A DNA stretch of 64,000 nt from Allobosea sp. TND4EK4 (GTDB lineage Bacteria > Pseudomonadota > Alphaproteobacteria > Rhizobiales > Beijerinckiaceae), in NCBI RefSeq assembly GCF_900156025.1, contig NZ_FTMO01000003.1, positions 186,001-250,000 on the forward strand, read 5' to 3'. Shown here piece after piece: positions 1-7,206 of the stretch (position 1 is the first letter of the stretch; every line of letters begins with the position of its first letter). The position numbers were made by a program, and so were the translations under genes. The notes beneath the pieces were generated by a model. That model had not been told where the DNA came from. It was given only the letters and a program-made list of their open reading frames with translations, and did not search any database.

Positions 1-2
1 AG

Positions 3-1097
3 ACGCGGACCGTGCAGCAGATCGCCTTCCCCAATGAGGAAGAGGCGAAGGCCGCCAGGGCGAAGATCGACGGCGGGGAGACTTTCGACGAGATCGCCAC
101 CGAACGGAACGTCGCCTTCGCCGACCTGACGCTCGGCACCTTCACCCGCGCCCAGATCTTCGATCCCGCGGTGCGCGACGCCGCCTTCGCGCTGGAGGAA
201 AACGCGGTCAGCGCTCCGGTGAAGAGCGCCTTTGGCAGTGTGCTGCTGCGCGTGACCAAGGTCGAGCCGCAGCATGTCCGGCCCTTCGAGGAGGTTGCGG
301 AGGAGGTGAAGGCCCAGGTCGCCGCGAGCCGTGCCTCCAGCCAGATCACCGACCTGCACGACAAGATCGAGGACGAGCGCGCCTCCGCCAAGCCGCTGGC
401 GGAAATCGCCAAGCAATTCGGGATCGCGCTGCGCACCGCCGGGCCGATGAGCCAGGCCATGGCCAAGCCCGACGGTTCGAAGGAAGCCCCCCTGCCCGGC
501 GGCGACGCGACGCTGCGGGGCATCTTCGCCTCCGATCTCGGCGTCGACAACGAGGCGATCCGGCTGCCGCAGAACGGCGGCTATGTCTGGTTCGACGTCA
601 GCAAGATCGACCCGGCGCGGGATCGCCCGTTCGAGGAGGTCAAGGCCGAGGTCGAGCAGCAATGGCGGGCCGATGAGACCGCGTCGAAGCTCTCGGCCAA
701 GGCCCGCGAGCTGGTCGAGCGGCTCGACAAGGGCGAGAGCTTCGATGCCGTCTCGGCCTCTGCCGGCCTCACCGTCGAGACCGCGGCCGATCTCGGCCGC
801 CAGGACCAGCGCCCCGAGCTGCCCGGCAATGTCGTCAGCCAGATCTTCGGCACCTATGCCGGCAAGAGCGGCTCGGCCGGCGGAGTCGATGGCGGACGCA
901 TCCTGTTCAAGGTCGATTCGGCCACGACCGCGCCTTTCGTGCGCACCACGCAGGAGGCGGAGAACTTCGTGAAGGCGCTGTCGGGCAACATCGCCGACGA
1001 CATGCTGCAGCAATATGTCTCGCGCCGGCAGGCGGAACTGGGCGTCAGCGTCAACGAGGCCGCCTTCCGCAACGCCACCGGGGGCGCGCAGAATTGA
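3..1097 (+). CDS. ppiD: PpiD-like peptidyl-prolyl cis-trans isomerase, C-terminal part (5' end outside window)
   Basis: The reading frame is already open at base 3 and runs 364 codons to TGA at 1095-1097, so the true start lies upstream; the GTG at 12 is not a start. The first 85 or so residues read as a parvulin (PpiC) rotamase domain, from VQQIAFPNEEEA to FGSVLLRVTKVEP. Two later segments (FEEVAEEVKAQV and FEEVKAEVEQQW) repeat the SurA/PpiD helical pattern. PpiD proteins are membrane-anchored periplasmic folding factors; the N-terminal anchor would be in the missing part. The stop overlaps the trpE start, so the two genes are probably co-transcribed and translationally coupled. The family is clear; SurA-like versus PpiD-like is less certain. 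Confidence 0.85.
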   Translation, partial: TRTVQQIAFPNEEEAKAARAKIDGGETFDEIATERNVAFADLTLGTFTRAQIFDPAVRDAAFALEENAVSAPVKSAFGSVLLRVTKVEPQHVRPFEEVAEEVKAQVAASRASSQITDLHDKIEDERASAKPLAEIAKQFGIALRTAGPMSQAMAKPDGSKEAPLPGGDATLRGIFASDLGVDNEAIRLPQNGGYVWFDVSKIDPARDRPFEEVKAEVEQQWRADETASKLSAKARELVERLDKGESFDAVSASAGLTVETAADLGRQDQRPELPGNVVSQIFGTYAGKSGSAGGVDGGRILFKVDSATTAPFVRTTQEAENFVKALSGNIADDMLQQYVSRRQAELGVSVNEAAFRNATGGAQN

Positions 1098-2614
1098 CGG
1101 CGCAGCCCTTCCAGGAGTTCGAGCGCTTCTCGCAGGCCTATGACGCCGGCGCGCCGCAGCTCCTGCGGCGGGTGCTCGTCGGAGACTGCGAGACGCCGGT
1201 CGCCGCCTTCCTGAAGCTCCGCCACGCCACGACCGGCCCGGCCTTCCTGCTCGAATCGGTCGAGGGCGGCGCGGTGCGCGGCCGCTATTCGATGATCGGG
1301 CTGGAGCCGGACCTGATCTGGCGCTGCCATCGCGGCCAGGCCTCGGCCTGCCGCCCGGCGCTGGGCGAGGCCTTCCTCGACGATCCGCGGCCGGCCTTCG
1401 AAAGCCTGCGCGCGCTGCTGGCCGAGAGCGCGATCCCCGAGGCGGAGGACCTGCCGCCGATGGCGGCCGGGGTCTTCGGCTATCTCGGCTACGACATGGT
1501 GCGGCTGATGGAGCGCCTGCCGGAGCCGAAGGAGACCGGCACCGGCGTTCCGGACGCGATCCTGAGCAGGCCGACCCTGATGGTGGTGTTCGATTCCGTC
1601 CGTGACGAGATCCACCTCGTCACGCCGGTTCGCCACCAGCCGGGCGTCGCCGCCCGCCATGCCTATGAGCGGGCGCAGGAGCGGCTCGATGCGGTGGCGC
1701 GCGCCCTGGAAGGGGCGCTGCCGGCGGAAGCCGCGATCGACATCGCTAAGCTGCCCGAGCCGGTCACGACCTCGAACACGTCGCAGGACGAGTATCTCGC
1801 CATGGTGGCGCAGGCGAAGGAGTATATCCGCGCCGGCGACATCTTCCAGGTCGTGCTCTCGCAGCGCTTCGAGGCGCCCTTCGCGCTGCCGCCCTTCGCG
1901 CTCTACCGGGCGCTGCGGCGGGTCAATCCTGCGCCTTTCCTCTGCTATCTCGACTTCGCCGACTTCCAGATCGTCTGCTCGAGCCCGGAGATCCTGGTGC
2001 GGCTGCGCGACGACACCGTCACCATCCGCCCGATTGCCGGCACGCGCCGCCGCGGCGGAACGCCCGGCGAGGACGAGGCCCTTGCCGAGGAACTGCTGGC
2101 CGACCCGAAGGAGCGCGCCGAGCACCTCATGCTGCTCGATCTCGGCCGCAACGACGTCGGCCGGGTTGCGCAGATCGGCACGGTGAAGGTCACCGACTCC
2201 TTCTTCGTCGAGCGCTACAGCCAGGTGATGCACATCGTCTCGAACGTCGAGGGTCGGATCGACCCGCAGCACGATTCGCTGGCGGCACTGATCGCCGGCT
2301 TCCCGGCCGGCACCGTCTCCGGCGCCCCGAAGGTCCGGGCGATGGAGATCATCGACGAACTGGAGCGTGATGCGCGCGGAGCCTATGCCGGGTGCATCGG
2401 CTATTTCGGGGCCAATGGCGAGATGGATACCTGCATCGTGCTGCGCACGGCGGTGGTCAAGGACGGGACCATGCATGTCCAGGCCGGCGCCGGCATCGTC
2501 TACGATTCCGACCCCGTCTCCGAGCAGCAGGAATGCGTCAACAAGGCCAGCGCCCTCTTCCGTGCGGCCGAGGAGGCGATCCGCTTTGCCGCGCGCGGCG
2601 GGCGCGGGCAGTAG
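1094..2614 (+). CDS. trpE: Anthranilate synthase component I
   Basis: This is the chorismate-using large subunit that makes anthranilate, the first step of tryptophan synthesis, with glutamine amidotransferase TrpG as partner. The 506 residues have the N-terminal regulatory domain (LLESVEGG, RYSMIGLEPD) and the chorismate-binding domain with IRPIAGTRRRG, HLMLLDLGRNDVGRV, GFPAGTVSGAPKVRAMEII and GAYAGCIGYFG. It starts with TTG at 1094 inside the stop of the preceding gene (TTGA overlap), so there is no room for a tryptophan leader attenuator directly upstream. It is an unfused TrpE; many rhizobia carry a TrpE-TrpG fusion instead. No trpG follows: the next gene is convergent. Confidence 0.96.
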   Translation: MTAQPFQEFERFSQAYDAGAPQLLRRVLVGDCETPVAAFLKLRHATTGPAFLLESVEGGAVRGRYSMIGLEPDLIWRCHRGQASACRPALGEAFLDDPRPAFESLRALLAESAIPEAEDLPPMAAGVFGYLGYDMVRLMERLPEPKETGTGVPDAILSRPTLMVVFDSVRDEIHLVTPVRHQPGVAARHAYERAQERLDAVARALEGALPAEAAIDIAKLPEPVTTSNTSQDEYLAMVAQAKEYIRAGDIFQVVLSQRFEAPFALPPFALYRALRRVNPAPFLCYLDFADFQIVCSSPEILVRLRDDTVTIRPIAGTRRRGGTPGEDEALAEELLADPKERAEHLMLLDLGRNDVGRVAQIGTVKVTDSFFVERYSQVMHIVSNVEGRIDPQHDSLAALIAGFPAGTVSGAPKVRAMEIIDELERDARGAYAGCIGYFGANGEMDTCIVLRTAVVKDGTMHVQAGAGIVYDSDPVSEQQECVNKASALFRAAEEAIRFAARGGRGQ

Positions 2615-2627
2615 CCCTGCCAAGCGG

Positions 2628-2718
2628 CATGATCGGACTCGACCCAGGCGTCTCGGAAACCAGCGCCTTCACATGACCGATTTTCTCGGGGCCCGCTGCG
2701 CGGCGCCCTGAGAACGGC
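2628..2718. repeat. Dispersed intergenic repeat, family B, copy 1, ending in a hairpin
   Basis: The gap between trpE and the convergent YqhA-type gene matches the gap at 23012-23106: both run 'catg(a/g)tcgg(a/g)ct(c/t)gaccc', then 'tctcggaaac', then a hairpin with TTCTCGGG/CCCGAGAA-type arms. Here the arms are 2683-2692 and 2705-2714, about 10 pairs including one G-T. The hairpin may also act as a terminator for both genes, although no U-run follows. Confidence 0.55.
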
Positions 2719-2732
2719 GCCTCAGCCGTCCC

Positions 2733-3308
2733 TCAATGGCCCTTGGCAGGATGCGTCGTCATCTTGTCGACCCAGGCGATGCCGATGGCCGAGAGAATGA
2801 AGACGACGTGGATCATCGTCTGCAGCAGGACGCCGGATTCGGTGTAGTTCGTGGTCCGGCCCAGCCCGCCGATGTTGCCGGCCTCAATGAAGGTTCGCAG
2901 CAGGTGGATCGACGAGATGCCGATGATGGCCATCGCCAGCTTGATCTTGAGGATGCTGGCATTGACGTGGCTCAGCCATTCCGGCTGGTCTGGATGGCCT
3001 TCCAGCCGCAGCCGCGAAACGAAGGTCTCGTAGCCGCCGACGATGACCATGATCAGCAGGTTGGAGATCATCACCACGTCGATCAGCCCGAGGACCACGA
3101 GCATGATCTGCTGCTCGCTGAACTCGAAGGCGTGGGTGACGAGGTGGTAGAGCTCCTTGAGGAACAGGAAGACGTAGACGCATTGCGCGACGATGAGGCC
3201 GATATAGAGCGGCAGCTGAAGCCAGCGGCTGCCGAAGATGAGCGCCGGCAGCGGCTTCATCGCGGCCCGGGCCAGAATGGGGTTGGGAGTGCCGCCGGGT
3301 TGGGCCAT
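2733..3308 (-). CDS. YqhA/UPF0114 family inner-membrane protein
   Basis: It matches the YqhA (UPF0114, TIGR00645) family by pattern: FGSRWLQLPLYIGL, a central LGLIDVVMISNLLIMVIVGGYE segment, ISSIHLLRTF, and a final hydrophobic stretch. Three to four membrane helices are visible and the function of the family is unknown. The open frame extends to 3425, but the first 39 residues do not look like protein of this family. ATG at 3308, preceded by an AAGGA motif, gives 191 residues, close to the 164 of E. coli YqhA. It is convergent with trpE and divergent from the BA14K-like gene. Confidence 0.8.
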   Translation of the reverse strand: MAQPGGTPNPILARAAMKPLPALIFGSRWLQLPLYIGLIVAQCVYVFLFLKELYHLVTHAFEFSEQQIMLVVLGLIDVVMISNLLIMVIVGGYETFVSRLRLEGHPDQPEWLSHVNASILKIKLAMAIIGISSIHLLRTFIEAGNIGGLGRTTNYTESGVLLQTMIHVVFILSAIGIAWVDKMTTHPAKGH

Positions 3309-3555
3309 GATCGTCCAGATGTCCTTCGAACGGATGATGCGGAGCTTGTGCAGTGCAACGCTAGATGGCGGCAGAATCGGCATCGCGCAAGCCGCCCCGG
3401 AGCGTTGTCCCGATAGCCGAGCCATGGCGATGCGACAGCCCTATTACGCGCCCCTTTGCGCATGATCTTTCACGAAGGGCGCAGGATCGCTAAATTGGGT
3501 CGATCAGAGGGAACATGCGGAGTTCCTTCGCATTGAAGCGAAAAGGAGTTTCGTG

Positions 3556-3984
3556 ATGATCAGGACGTTCGTCATTGCCGCCACGGTCGCGGGAGCTGCC
3601 GCCCTTTCCTCGCCCGCTTCGGCAGCTCCGCTCGCTCCGGCGATGGCCGTTGCCGGCCCCGGCACGGCGGCACCGCTCGTTCAGGACGTGCAGTGGCGGC
3701 GCCACGGCTATTACGGGCCGCGTTACTACGGGCCGCGCTATTATGGCGGCTATCGTCGCGGTCCGGCCATCGGCGCGGGCGTTGCAGCCGGCATCATCGG
3801 CGGCGCTCTGGCTGCGGGCGCGCTCGCTGCTCCGCGCCCGGTCTATACCGCCCCGGCGCCGGCCTATGGCTACAGCGACGAGGACGTTGATGCGGTCGCC
3901 TATTGCTCGCGCCGTTTCCGGACCTACAACCCCGAGACCGGGACCTATATCGCGTCCGGCGGGGTCGTTCGCGCCTGCCCCTGA
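3556..3984 (+). CDS. BA14K-like secreted protein
   Basis: A 142-residue small exported protein. A signal peptide (ATVAGAAALSSPASA) is followed by a Tyr/Gly/Arg-rich stretch with a repeated YYGPRYYGPRYYGG pattern, a hydrophobic Gly/Ala segment (AIGAGVAAGIIGGALAAGAL), and a C-terminal CSRRFRTYNPETGTY...RACP segment. That last segment is the BA14K signature, named after a Brucella immunoreactive protein with lectin-like activity. GTG at 3553 and ATG at 3556 are adjacent; ATG has the better spacing to the AAAGGAG ribosome site. A strong terminator follows at 4014. The likely location is periplasm or outer envelope. Confidence 0.8.
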   Translation: MIRTFVIAATVAGAAALSSPASAAPLAPAMAVAGPGTAAPLVQDVQWRRHGYYGPRYYGPRYYGGYRRGPAIGAGVAAGIIGGALAAGALAAPRPVYTAPAPAYGYSDEDVDAVAYCSRRFRTYNPETGTYIASGGVVRACP

Positions 3985-4013
3985 CGGATCGGGGTCGTCG
4001 TCCGGGCTATTCG

Positions 4014-4043
4014 GCCCTCCGCGTCGCCGCGGAGGGCTTTTTT
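4014..4043 (+). terminator. Rho-independent terminator of the BA14K-like gene
   Basis: A 10-base-pair perfect stem (4014-4023 with 4028-4037, GCCCTCCGCG/CGCGGAGGGC) and 4-base loop are followed by six T (4038-4043). It lies 30 bases after the BA14K-like stop and before the exonuclease III gene. Confidence 0.9.
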
Positions 4044-4143
4044 GATGGCCAGGTCCCGGCCGGACTCGGTACGGTGCCTCGATCCCCGGCGCCGGACGGC
4101 GCGGGAACCAGCCCTTCCCGGCTCGGTCAATTGGAGCGGTTTC

Positions 4144-4923
4144 GTGCGTATCGCCACCTGGAACGTCAATTCGGTCCGCCAGCGCCTCGGCCACCTGCTC
4201 GACTTCCTGAAGGAGGCCGAGCCGGACGCGCTCTGCCTGCAGGAGATCAAATGCATCGACGCGGACTTTCCGCGCGCCGAGATCGAGGCGGCCGGGTGGC
4301 AGGTCGAGACGCATGGGCAGAAGACATTCAACGGTGTCGCGATTCTCAGCCGCAGCAAGCTGGAGGATGTGCGCCGCGGCCTGCCGGGCGACGAGGGCGA
4401 CGAGCAGGCGCGGTATCTCGAAGGCGTTCTGCCGTTCGGCGACGGTGTCGTGCGCGTCGCCTCGATCTACCTGCCCAACGGCAATCCGCCGAACACCGAG
4501 AAATACCCGTACAAGCTCAACTGGATGAGACGGCTGACCGCCCATGCGGCGATGCTCCTCCAGCAGGAGGAGCCGCTGGTGCTCGCCGGCGACTACAATG
4601 TCATCCCGGACGCTCGCGATGCGCGCGATCCCGGCGCCTGGGTCAGCGACGCGCTGTTCCTGCCACAGACGCGGGACGCGTTTCGCGGCCTGATCAATCT
4701 CGGCCTGACCGAGGCGCTTCGCAGCACGACGGATGCGGCCGGGCTTTACACCTTCTGGGATTATCAGGCGGGGGCGTGGCAGCGGAACAACGGCATCCGC
4801 ATCGATCATCTGCTGCTGTCTTCCCAGGCGGCCGACCGGCTCGCCGGCGTGCGGATCGCCAAACATGTCCGCAGCTGGGACAAGCCGTCGGACCATGTCC
4901 CGGTCCTGATCGAGCTCACCTGA
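4144..4923 (+). CDS. xthA: Exodeoxyribonuclease III (AP endonuclease family)
   Basis: A DNA repair enzyme that cleaves at abasic sites and removes 3' blocks. The 259 residues carry the EEP-fold catalytic motifs: ATWNVNSVR, LQEIK (metal-binding Glu), LAGDYNVIP (Asp/Asn pair), RIDHLLLS and WDKPSDHVPV (terminal Asp-His pair). GTG at 4144 is chosen because the family motif starts at the second residue and GGAG lies 7 bases upstream; the open frame before it (from 4042) crosses the terminator. It is convergent with the Sel1-repeat gene. Confidence 0.95.
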   Translation: MRIATWNVNSVRQRLGHLLDFLKEAEPDALCLQEIKCIDADFPRAEIEAAGWQVETHGQKTFNGVAILSRSKLEDVRRGLPGDEGDEQARYLEGVLPFGDGVVRVASIYLPNGNPPNTEKYPYKLNWMRRLTAHAAMLLQQEEPLVLAGDYNVIPDARDARDPGAWVSDALFLPQTRDAFRGLINLGLTEALRSTTDAAGLYTFWDYQAGAWQRNNGIRIDHLLLSSQAADRLAGVRIAKHVRSWDKPSDHVPVLIELT

Positions 4924-4950
4924 CAGGCGCCTCGCAGCGCCAGGGAACGC

Positions 4951-5922
4951 TCAGCGCTGTTCGACAGGCGCCTTCTGCTCGCCGGGCGAGCTTGCCAGCT
5001 GCTGCCGCTCGATCATGGCCAGGGCCGCGGCGCGGTCGGAGGACGAGGCCGCGGCGAAGGCGGCATCATGCCGCTCGATGATCCAGGTCTCGCGGACGGG
5101 GTCGGCCCCCTCGCGCGCCATCGCGAGCCACATCAGGCCGAGGACCGGCTGGCGCGGCACGCCCTCGCCGCCGCGGATCAGCATCTCGCCGAAGGCGGCC
5201 CGGGCCGGCGCATGGCCCTTCTCGGCTGCGAGCTTCATCCAGCGCGCCGCCTGGCGCGGGTCGCGATGGGTGCCCTGCCCCTTCATATAGAGCCGGGCGA
5301 GGTTGTACTGCCCGTCCGGGTCTCCGAAATACGAGGCCGCGTAGTGGAACATGTCGAAGGCGCGGTTGGCGTCGGGCTTCACATAGCTGCCCTTGATCCC
5401 GTCGCTGAAATAGCCGCCCAGCGCCACGAAGGCATTGCCGACCATCCGGCCCTGCGCCGTGCCGGGCACGGCGTCGGCATTCTCGTCCGCGATCTTCGAG
5501 AAATACTCGAACGCCTTGAGATCGTTCGCCGGAACGCCCTCGCCGCCGGCATACATCCGGCCAAGCTTGAACTGGGCCGCGACATGGCCCTGCGAGGCGG
5601 CATATTCGAGCGCCCGCACGGCGCCGACCTTATCTCCGGCGGTCGAATCCCTCACCCAGGCGCGCAGCGCATCCCGCGCGCTGGTGAAGGGCACCAGCGG
5701 CAAAGCGGTGTGGGCTGTCGGCGTGTTCAGTGACGGTGCGACGGTGGCGGCTCCCGGCAGCGGAGACGCAGGCGCCGGATCGCCCGGTTCCGGCAGGGCG
5801 ATGCCCGGAATCGGACGCGGCGGCAGCAGGGGCTGCCCGGTTGCGACGTCCTGAGCCCGGCTGGCCTGAAGCCCGCCGAAGGTCAGCAACACGCATGCTA
5901 TGGTGACGTCAGTGATCCGCAT
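4951..5922 (-). CDS. Sel1/TPR-repeat exported protein
   Basis: 323 residues starting with a signal peptide (MRITDVTIACVLLTFGG, cleavage probably after SRAQ), then a Pro-rich low-complexity stretch to about residue 75. Sel1-like repeats follow: AQFKLGRMYAGGEGVP, GQYNLARLYMKGQG and ARAAFGEMLIRGGEGVP. Sel1 repeats mediate protein-protein contacts, and periplasmic members often act in envelope maintenance or exopolysaccharide functions. No enzymatic domain is seen and the partner is unknown. Confidence 0.8.
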   Translation of the reverse strand: MRITDVTIACVLLTFGGLQASRAQDVATGQPLLPPRPIPGIALPEPGDPAPASPLPGAATVAPSLNTPTAHTALPLVPFTSARDALRAWVRDSTAGDKVGAVRALEYAASQGHVAAQFKLGRMYAGGEGVPANDLKAFEYFSKIADENADAVPGTAQGRMVGNAFVALGGYFSDGIKGSYVKPDANRAFDMFHYAASYFGDPDGQYNLARLYMKGQGTHRDPRQAARWMKLAAEKGHAPARAAFGEMLIRGGEGVPRQPVLGLMWLAMAREGADPVRETWIIERHDAAFAAASSSDRAAALAMIERQQLASSPGEQKAPVEQR

Positions 5923-6388
5923 AGCAATGGGTTTCGACCGCCCCTCCTGGGAATATCACGGCACCGCCCCTGGCGATGCCACCTGCCGGCGCGCCAGCCA
6001 ATGGCGCAGCCTGATCTTCATTGGCAGTTCGAGCTACCAAGCCCGCAGAACGCGCTTCAAGTTCGGCATCAGAAAGGCGGACTGCGAGCATTCCTGTGGT
6101 GGAGTGCCGAGGCGGATGTCGAAGCGCATTGGAATCGACATTGCGGCCGGTGATCCGGCCGGGGCGATCCCTGTACTCGAACGCGCCTCGTAGCATTCAC
6201 CTGCCTGCCGCCTGACGACCCGGAACCGTTCCGAGCCGTGCGCGTTAAACTCCAATCCGCTTATATCTCGGGAGCTTAACAGGCGCCTGTGCTGAGGCCC
6301 GTTTGTGGCGGCTTCGCGGCGGGGCCGACCGTCCGCAAGAGATGACACGGCGGTGTTGCCACGGAGCCACATCGCGAAAGCCGCGCCT
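5923..6388. other. Intergenic region without a convincing gene
   Basis: 466 bases lie upstream of the minus-strand Sel1-repeat gene and downstream of the minus-strand VTT-domain gene. Short frames on either strand have no ribosome site and no recognisable protein pattern. The upstream part presumably holds the Sel1-gene promoter. The one notable motif is an EcfG-like promoter at 6222-6246, listed separately. Confidence 0.6.
6222..6246 (+). promoter_or_regulatory. Orphan EcfG-type promoter match
   Basis: GGAAC at 6222-6226, a 16-base spacer, then CGTT at 6243-6246 fits the alphaproteobacterial general-stress sigma factor consensus. It points rightward, but no plus-strand gene lies downstream before the convergent membrane-protein gene. 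It is either chance or the promoter of a non-coding or antisense RNA. Confidence 0.35.
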
Positions 6389-6970
6389 TCAGAGAACCAT
6401 CGGCAGGACGAAGAAGCCGCCAACCACGACGATGAGCAGCGCCAGCGCTGTCATCGGCAGGTGCTTCTCGATGAAAATGCGAATGTCGTCGCCATAGAAG
6501 CGCAGCGCCAGCGCGATCATCAGGAAGAAGCTCGTGCGCGACACGATCATGCCGATCGTGAACTTCCACAGGTCGAAATGCAGGAAGCCGGACATGATCG
6601 TGACGATCTTGAACGGGATCGGCGTCAGCCCCTTGGTGACGAGCACCCAGAACCAGTAATCCTGCGAGGTCGAGATCAGCTGCGCCGCCTTGTCCTGCAG
6701 TCCGTAGATGCCGATCAGCCAGGCGCCGAGCGAGTCGTAGAGCAGAAAGCCGATACCGTAGCCGACATAGCCTCCGAGGATGGCTCCGAGCGAACAGACA
6801 CCGGCATAGAACCAGGCGCGGTCGGGCCTGGCGATGCACATGGGCAGAAGCAGCGGGATCGGCGGGAGCGGGCTGACCGAGCTTTCCACGAAGGTCAGCG
6901 CGAAGAGCAACCAGGGGGCGGCGGGGTGGGACGCGTAAGAGACGCACCAGTCGTAAGCGCGCTTGAGCAT
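6389..6970 (-). CDS. YqaA/DedA-type VTT-domain membrane protein
   Basis: 193 residues with about five hydrophobic segments. The VTT (SNARE-associated) hallmarks are present: FVESSVSPLPPIPLLLPM in the N-terminal re-entrant loop, GAILGGYVGYGIGF, and KGLTPIPFKIVTIMSG. The family includes DedA and YqaA proteins implicated in undecaprenyl-phosphate or phospholipid translocation across the inner membrane; the substrate of this subgroup is not known. It stands alone on the minus strand, with no partner gene adjacent. Confidence 0.85.
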   Translation of the reverse strand: MLKRAYDWCVSYASHPAAPWLLFALTFVESSVSPLPPIPLLLPMCIARPDRAWFYAGVCSLGAILGGYVGYGIGFLLYDSLGAWLIGIYGLQDKAAQLISTSQDYWFWVLVTKGLTPIPFKIVTIMSGFLHFDLWKFTIGMIVSRTSFFLMIALALRFYGDDIRIFIEKHLPMTALALLIVVVGGFFVLPMVL

Positions 6971-7206
6971 GGGTCTTGGTCAGCCGATCCTGTTTTGCGC
7001 TTCACCCACCGCCGCCCGTTCCTCGCGGGTTCAGAACAGCGAAGCTGCCCTCACCCAGAGGATCGAATGGCAGCCTCGATCTTCCGGCCCAGCGCATGGC
7101 AGCGCTGCGTCACGCGCATATAACCTGCCGCAGCGGGAGATGGCGAGTCCTCTCTCGCGCCGGCGTCGATTTGACGACGGCGGCATGGCGGGATTGCGAT
7201 GGCGCG

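Noticed and set aside
854..2623. 589-codon minus-strand frame over trpE, with similar antisense frames at 12002-14203, 15384-17825, 26513-28564, 42490-44967 and 61588-63354
   Set aside because: All lie opposite complete recognisable genes and lack protein-family patterns.
3510..3534. EcfG-type promoter for the BA14K-like gene
   Set aside because: GGAAC at 3510-3514 is followed at the right spacing by CATT, not CGTT, and the start site would fall almost on the ribosome site.
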